Of a stretch of DNA of 64,000 bases, positions 61,144 to 64,000 are shown piece by piece. The notes beneath the pieces are model-generated. The model made no database searches, was not told the DNA's origin, and saw only the letters and a program-made list of their open reading frames with translations. Origin of the DNA: Panorpa germanica (lineage: Eukaryota > Arthropoda > Insecta > Mecoptera > Panorpidae). Location of the stretch: positions 7,006,001 to 7,070,000 of the forward strand of contig OY783209.1 of NCBI GenBank assembly GCA_963678705.1. The letters are read 5' to 3'. Both the position numbers and the translations under genes were made by a program. Each line of letters begins with the position of its first letter. Position 1 is the first letter of the stretch.

Positions 61144-64000
61144 TAAGAAACAGACCATTGCACACAAAACATCCGCTTGAGCATAGACCGACTTACGGTT
61201 CATATGAAAAATTTGTAAACAGTCAAAATCTAAAAAATTAGTACCGCAAGTACATTAATAAATATATATATATATTCAAATTTCTAGATGACCTTATGCT
61301 GGAAATAAATAAATAATCTTATTTATAGCATGTACGCTTTTATCAAATCAAATTACAATTTACCGGCTGATTGTTCACCAATTGACAACAAATATCTCTT
61401 CAACACATTTTTGTTATCACAGATCAACGATTCTATTATTCTGATCATCCCCCCAAATTATCCACGATGACAATATCTATGCAAATGTCTAAACAGAATC
61501 ACTCAATAAGAATCTTTTAAATGTAAAATCATCGTATAAACACGTTTAGATTAAATTCCTTCCTTTCCAAACAGGATGCCGTACTTTGTGATTAAATGAA
61601 CGCATTCTTTTAAACAATCGGCTCATTTATGTGCTTCCAATTTACACTGAAATCACATTGTGTGACATACCGTTTACCGTCGTTCTACTTTTGTTAGCTA
61701 CAAGACAATTACCGTATTCTCGACTTAACATATATATTCTATGGATGCATATTATCATATATAAATGTAGTGTTCTAAAATAGAAGCACAGGTATTCGAT
61801 TCTTTCACCGATGAGTATGCAAAGCGGAGATAAATTAGGATTAAATTGCTGTGAAACTGGCTAGAGCTTAATACAAAGCATCGTTAATATTTTCAATTGG
61901 ATTCTCGTTGCTCCCCGTTACCCCCCAACCTTCTACCACTTTTCAATATGGTTCCTGCTGTTCGTTTATAAGTACTTTTGTACATTTACCAGCTAGTTAG
62001 ACAGTTTCGTAGTTACAAATGTTTTTATCGTAGAGACATTAAAATTAGTAGACATTTACGACATTTTGTATTAGTCTGGGAAATAAAATATGTTCTTTTT
62101 TTTATTTTTGCTATTCACAAATTTCATTAATTCTTATAACGGTCTAGTGTTGTCAAGACATAGTGGAATTACATGGAATTACATACAATTTATTCCTTTT
62201 ATTGATTCTTCAAGACACGAATAAGATTTCAAACGATCTGTAAAATCAATACATTTTTCGTTTTTTATTGAAGAGATCCTTGAAGAAGATCACAGAAAAG
62301 CAAATGCTTTAAATCTCCTAAAAATTTTGAATAATTAATATTATTCGTTATCGTGGTAACTTGAGTCTTCATAAGCGTCCAGCGATCAGCTTGTACAATC
62401 TTTGATAAAAGTATTTACTTGCTTATGAAGGTTAAACACGTAACGATTTACCTGGCAGGGATACTTGAGCAGATTGCCTGTACAGGTAAACCAGAGAATG
62501 TATGTGACACAACTAAAGAGATAACTGTACAGTTTTATCACATGTAAAACATTCCATTTCTTGAATACCGCCCTCTAATTCAGAATTGAAATGTAGAATA
62601 TATTTATTTATCTTAGTAACGTTATATTCAACTTAAATTCTTTAATACCGTTATGAAATTTTCTATAATTTTCCACGTGATACAGCTGCAGTACTTTAAT
62701 AGGATTACTCATGAGAATTTCGCCAGATTTACAAGTCACTACCGGGCAATAAAGATAGCGCAACTAAGCGGATAACAACACGAAAAGTACTACAACGAAA
62801 AGGAAAAGGAAATGCATTTTATGTATTAAAATAAAAAGCTTTGAAACTCTTGTACTGTGAAAAACAAGGGATATAAAAAATCACCCCAACTCCTATTATA
62901 TTCGTTTAACCTAACTTTAAAATTAAATAAGCATAAAATGCCTTTTTTATTGAGAATTACAACGAGTGCCGGGTTGATACCTACCAGGGTCGGGAGGGGT
63001 AAAAGGTGGGATGGGGTGATGTTTCGTAGACTGTGAAAGTGTGCAGCGTAATCGAAAATTATGAGATTTAAAATTAAAGTTTAATTTAACGAAAAGAAAT
63101 AAACAATTTGTCTTTCTTATTTTTACATAATTAAATGGATTTGTAAAACACTCTTGTTTAATCCCTGAAAAGAAAGCATTATACGTAATAAATCGGATTA
63201 TATGTTAATTAAATGTCCAATCGAAGGAAAGTACAAGAATATGATTCCACTTGGGGTCGATTACTTCCAGTTATTGCAAAATATAAAAAGAATCTTATTC
63301 AAAAAGATGCAGCCAAGAAAGAAGTCCACTTTAATATCCCAAATTTGAATTATCGCCATAAGAAAAACTTAAGTTGCTGCCATTCCGAGAGGTTACGGAT
63401 TAAACTCATTATATGGAGTGTCTTTCGTTTTAGGCACATTTTTTCGCCAACTTAGAAAATATGCCCAATTTCATTGTGCTACAGCGCGCTTGTTGTTGGG
63501 TTTAGAGAAAACTTGTAAATGTTAAACTTGTTCAAAATTTTGTCCTCTTTAAGATTGATAATAACTACCAAAGCTCTAAAACCAACCAATGCGGAGATAT
63601 TGAAAGAAATCATTAAAAAAAATGAAAGAATTGATACATGATCATATTCCAGTCATATGAAAAACAGTCCAAAGCGCACATCAGCCGTAAGACGGACGCT
63701 CATCCTTATATCTAAAGAAGATATTACTCAAAATAACAAGAGTAGAGTATTTGAACCAACTAAACGTTTTTATATATTTTTTATTTAATAACTTTTAGCA
63801 ACCATAAATTTCCTTACATTTTCCTTCGCGTAACTAGCTTTTCCAACGTCTGTTTATATTTATTTTTCCAGCACATGCTGTCACTAATAGTGAAGAAGTT
63901 CTTTCTTCATAATGTCCGTATAAATTCTTTAATAAAAGAACATCATCTTTACTCTAAGAGCACCTTAGTGACTGAAACAACAACTTTAGAACGGGCGTTT

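Larger units (their letters stand above)
53449..64000 (-). other. Probable headcase intron or upstream region
   Basis: It is upstream of the first visible exon on the minus strand. Minus-strand frames were checked for the Cys/His-rich HECA N-terminal pattern and none was seen. It holds repeat copy 2 (53554-54197) and a PIF/Harbinger-like MITE (60702-61143). Short frames at 58969-59310 and 63213-63455 (plus) have mixed composition but no recognised motif. The remaining sequence is A+T-rich and featureless. Confidence 0.5.

Noticed and set aside
63213..63455. 80-codon plus-strand frame as a gene
   Set aside because: The composition is reasonable but there is no recognised motif, splice context or repeat copy, so it cannot be supported.

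Overview
The window is A+T-rich animal DNA, almost certainly from an insect; the order cannot be settled from the sequence. It is mostly gene-poor and full of transposon debris. I can support one protein-coding gene: the 3' half of headcase (hdc, the orthologue of vertebrate HECA) on the minus strand. Three in-frame coding exons (53448-53260, 51271-51083 and 49671-49501) give 183 codons with conserved zinc-binding cysteine pairs. The 5' exons, which should encode the N-terminal HECA domain, are not recognisable here and probably lie beyond base 64000. After the TAA stop at 49500-49498 the same frame stays open for another 219 codons, to a TAG at 48840-48838. This is the arrangement known from Drosophila hdc, where stop-codon readthrough makes a longer protein, and it is the strongest biological finding here.

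Layout. 1-4880: head-to-tail array of roughly 0.8-0.9 kb Helitron-like units, each complete 3' end carrying a hairpin and then CTAG before T. 4881-8709: gene-free, with a 254-bp foldback element. 8710-14527: a degenerate 5.8-kb element with about 570-bp terminal inverted repeats, TA flanks and a decayed transposase fragment. 14528-28177: gene-free DNA with another Helitron-like fragment, a small inverted-repeat element, a 790-bp hAT-like element with 8-bp target duplications, and a 399-bp PIF/Harbinger-like MITE. 28178-28810: a U6 snRNA/LINE chimera bounded by perfect 10-bp target-site duplications. 31810-35645: an 87-bp minisatellite of about 44 copies with higher-order structure. 35646-48837: A+T-rich, with a 265-bp MITE, probably including the headcase 3' UTR. 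48838-53448: headcase exons. 53449-64000: probable headcase intron, containing a second PIF/Harbinger-like MITE.

Two inverted copies of a 0.65-kb repeat sit in the introns on either side of the first two headcase exons seen here. This geometry could pair in the pre-mRNA. All other short open frames were judged to be chance frames or repeat-derived, since they show no recognised motif.
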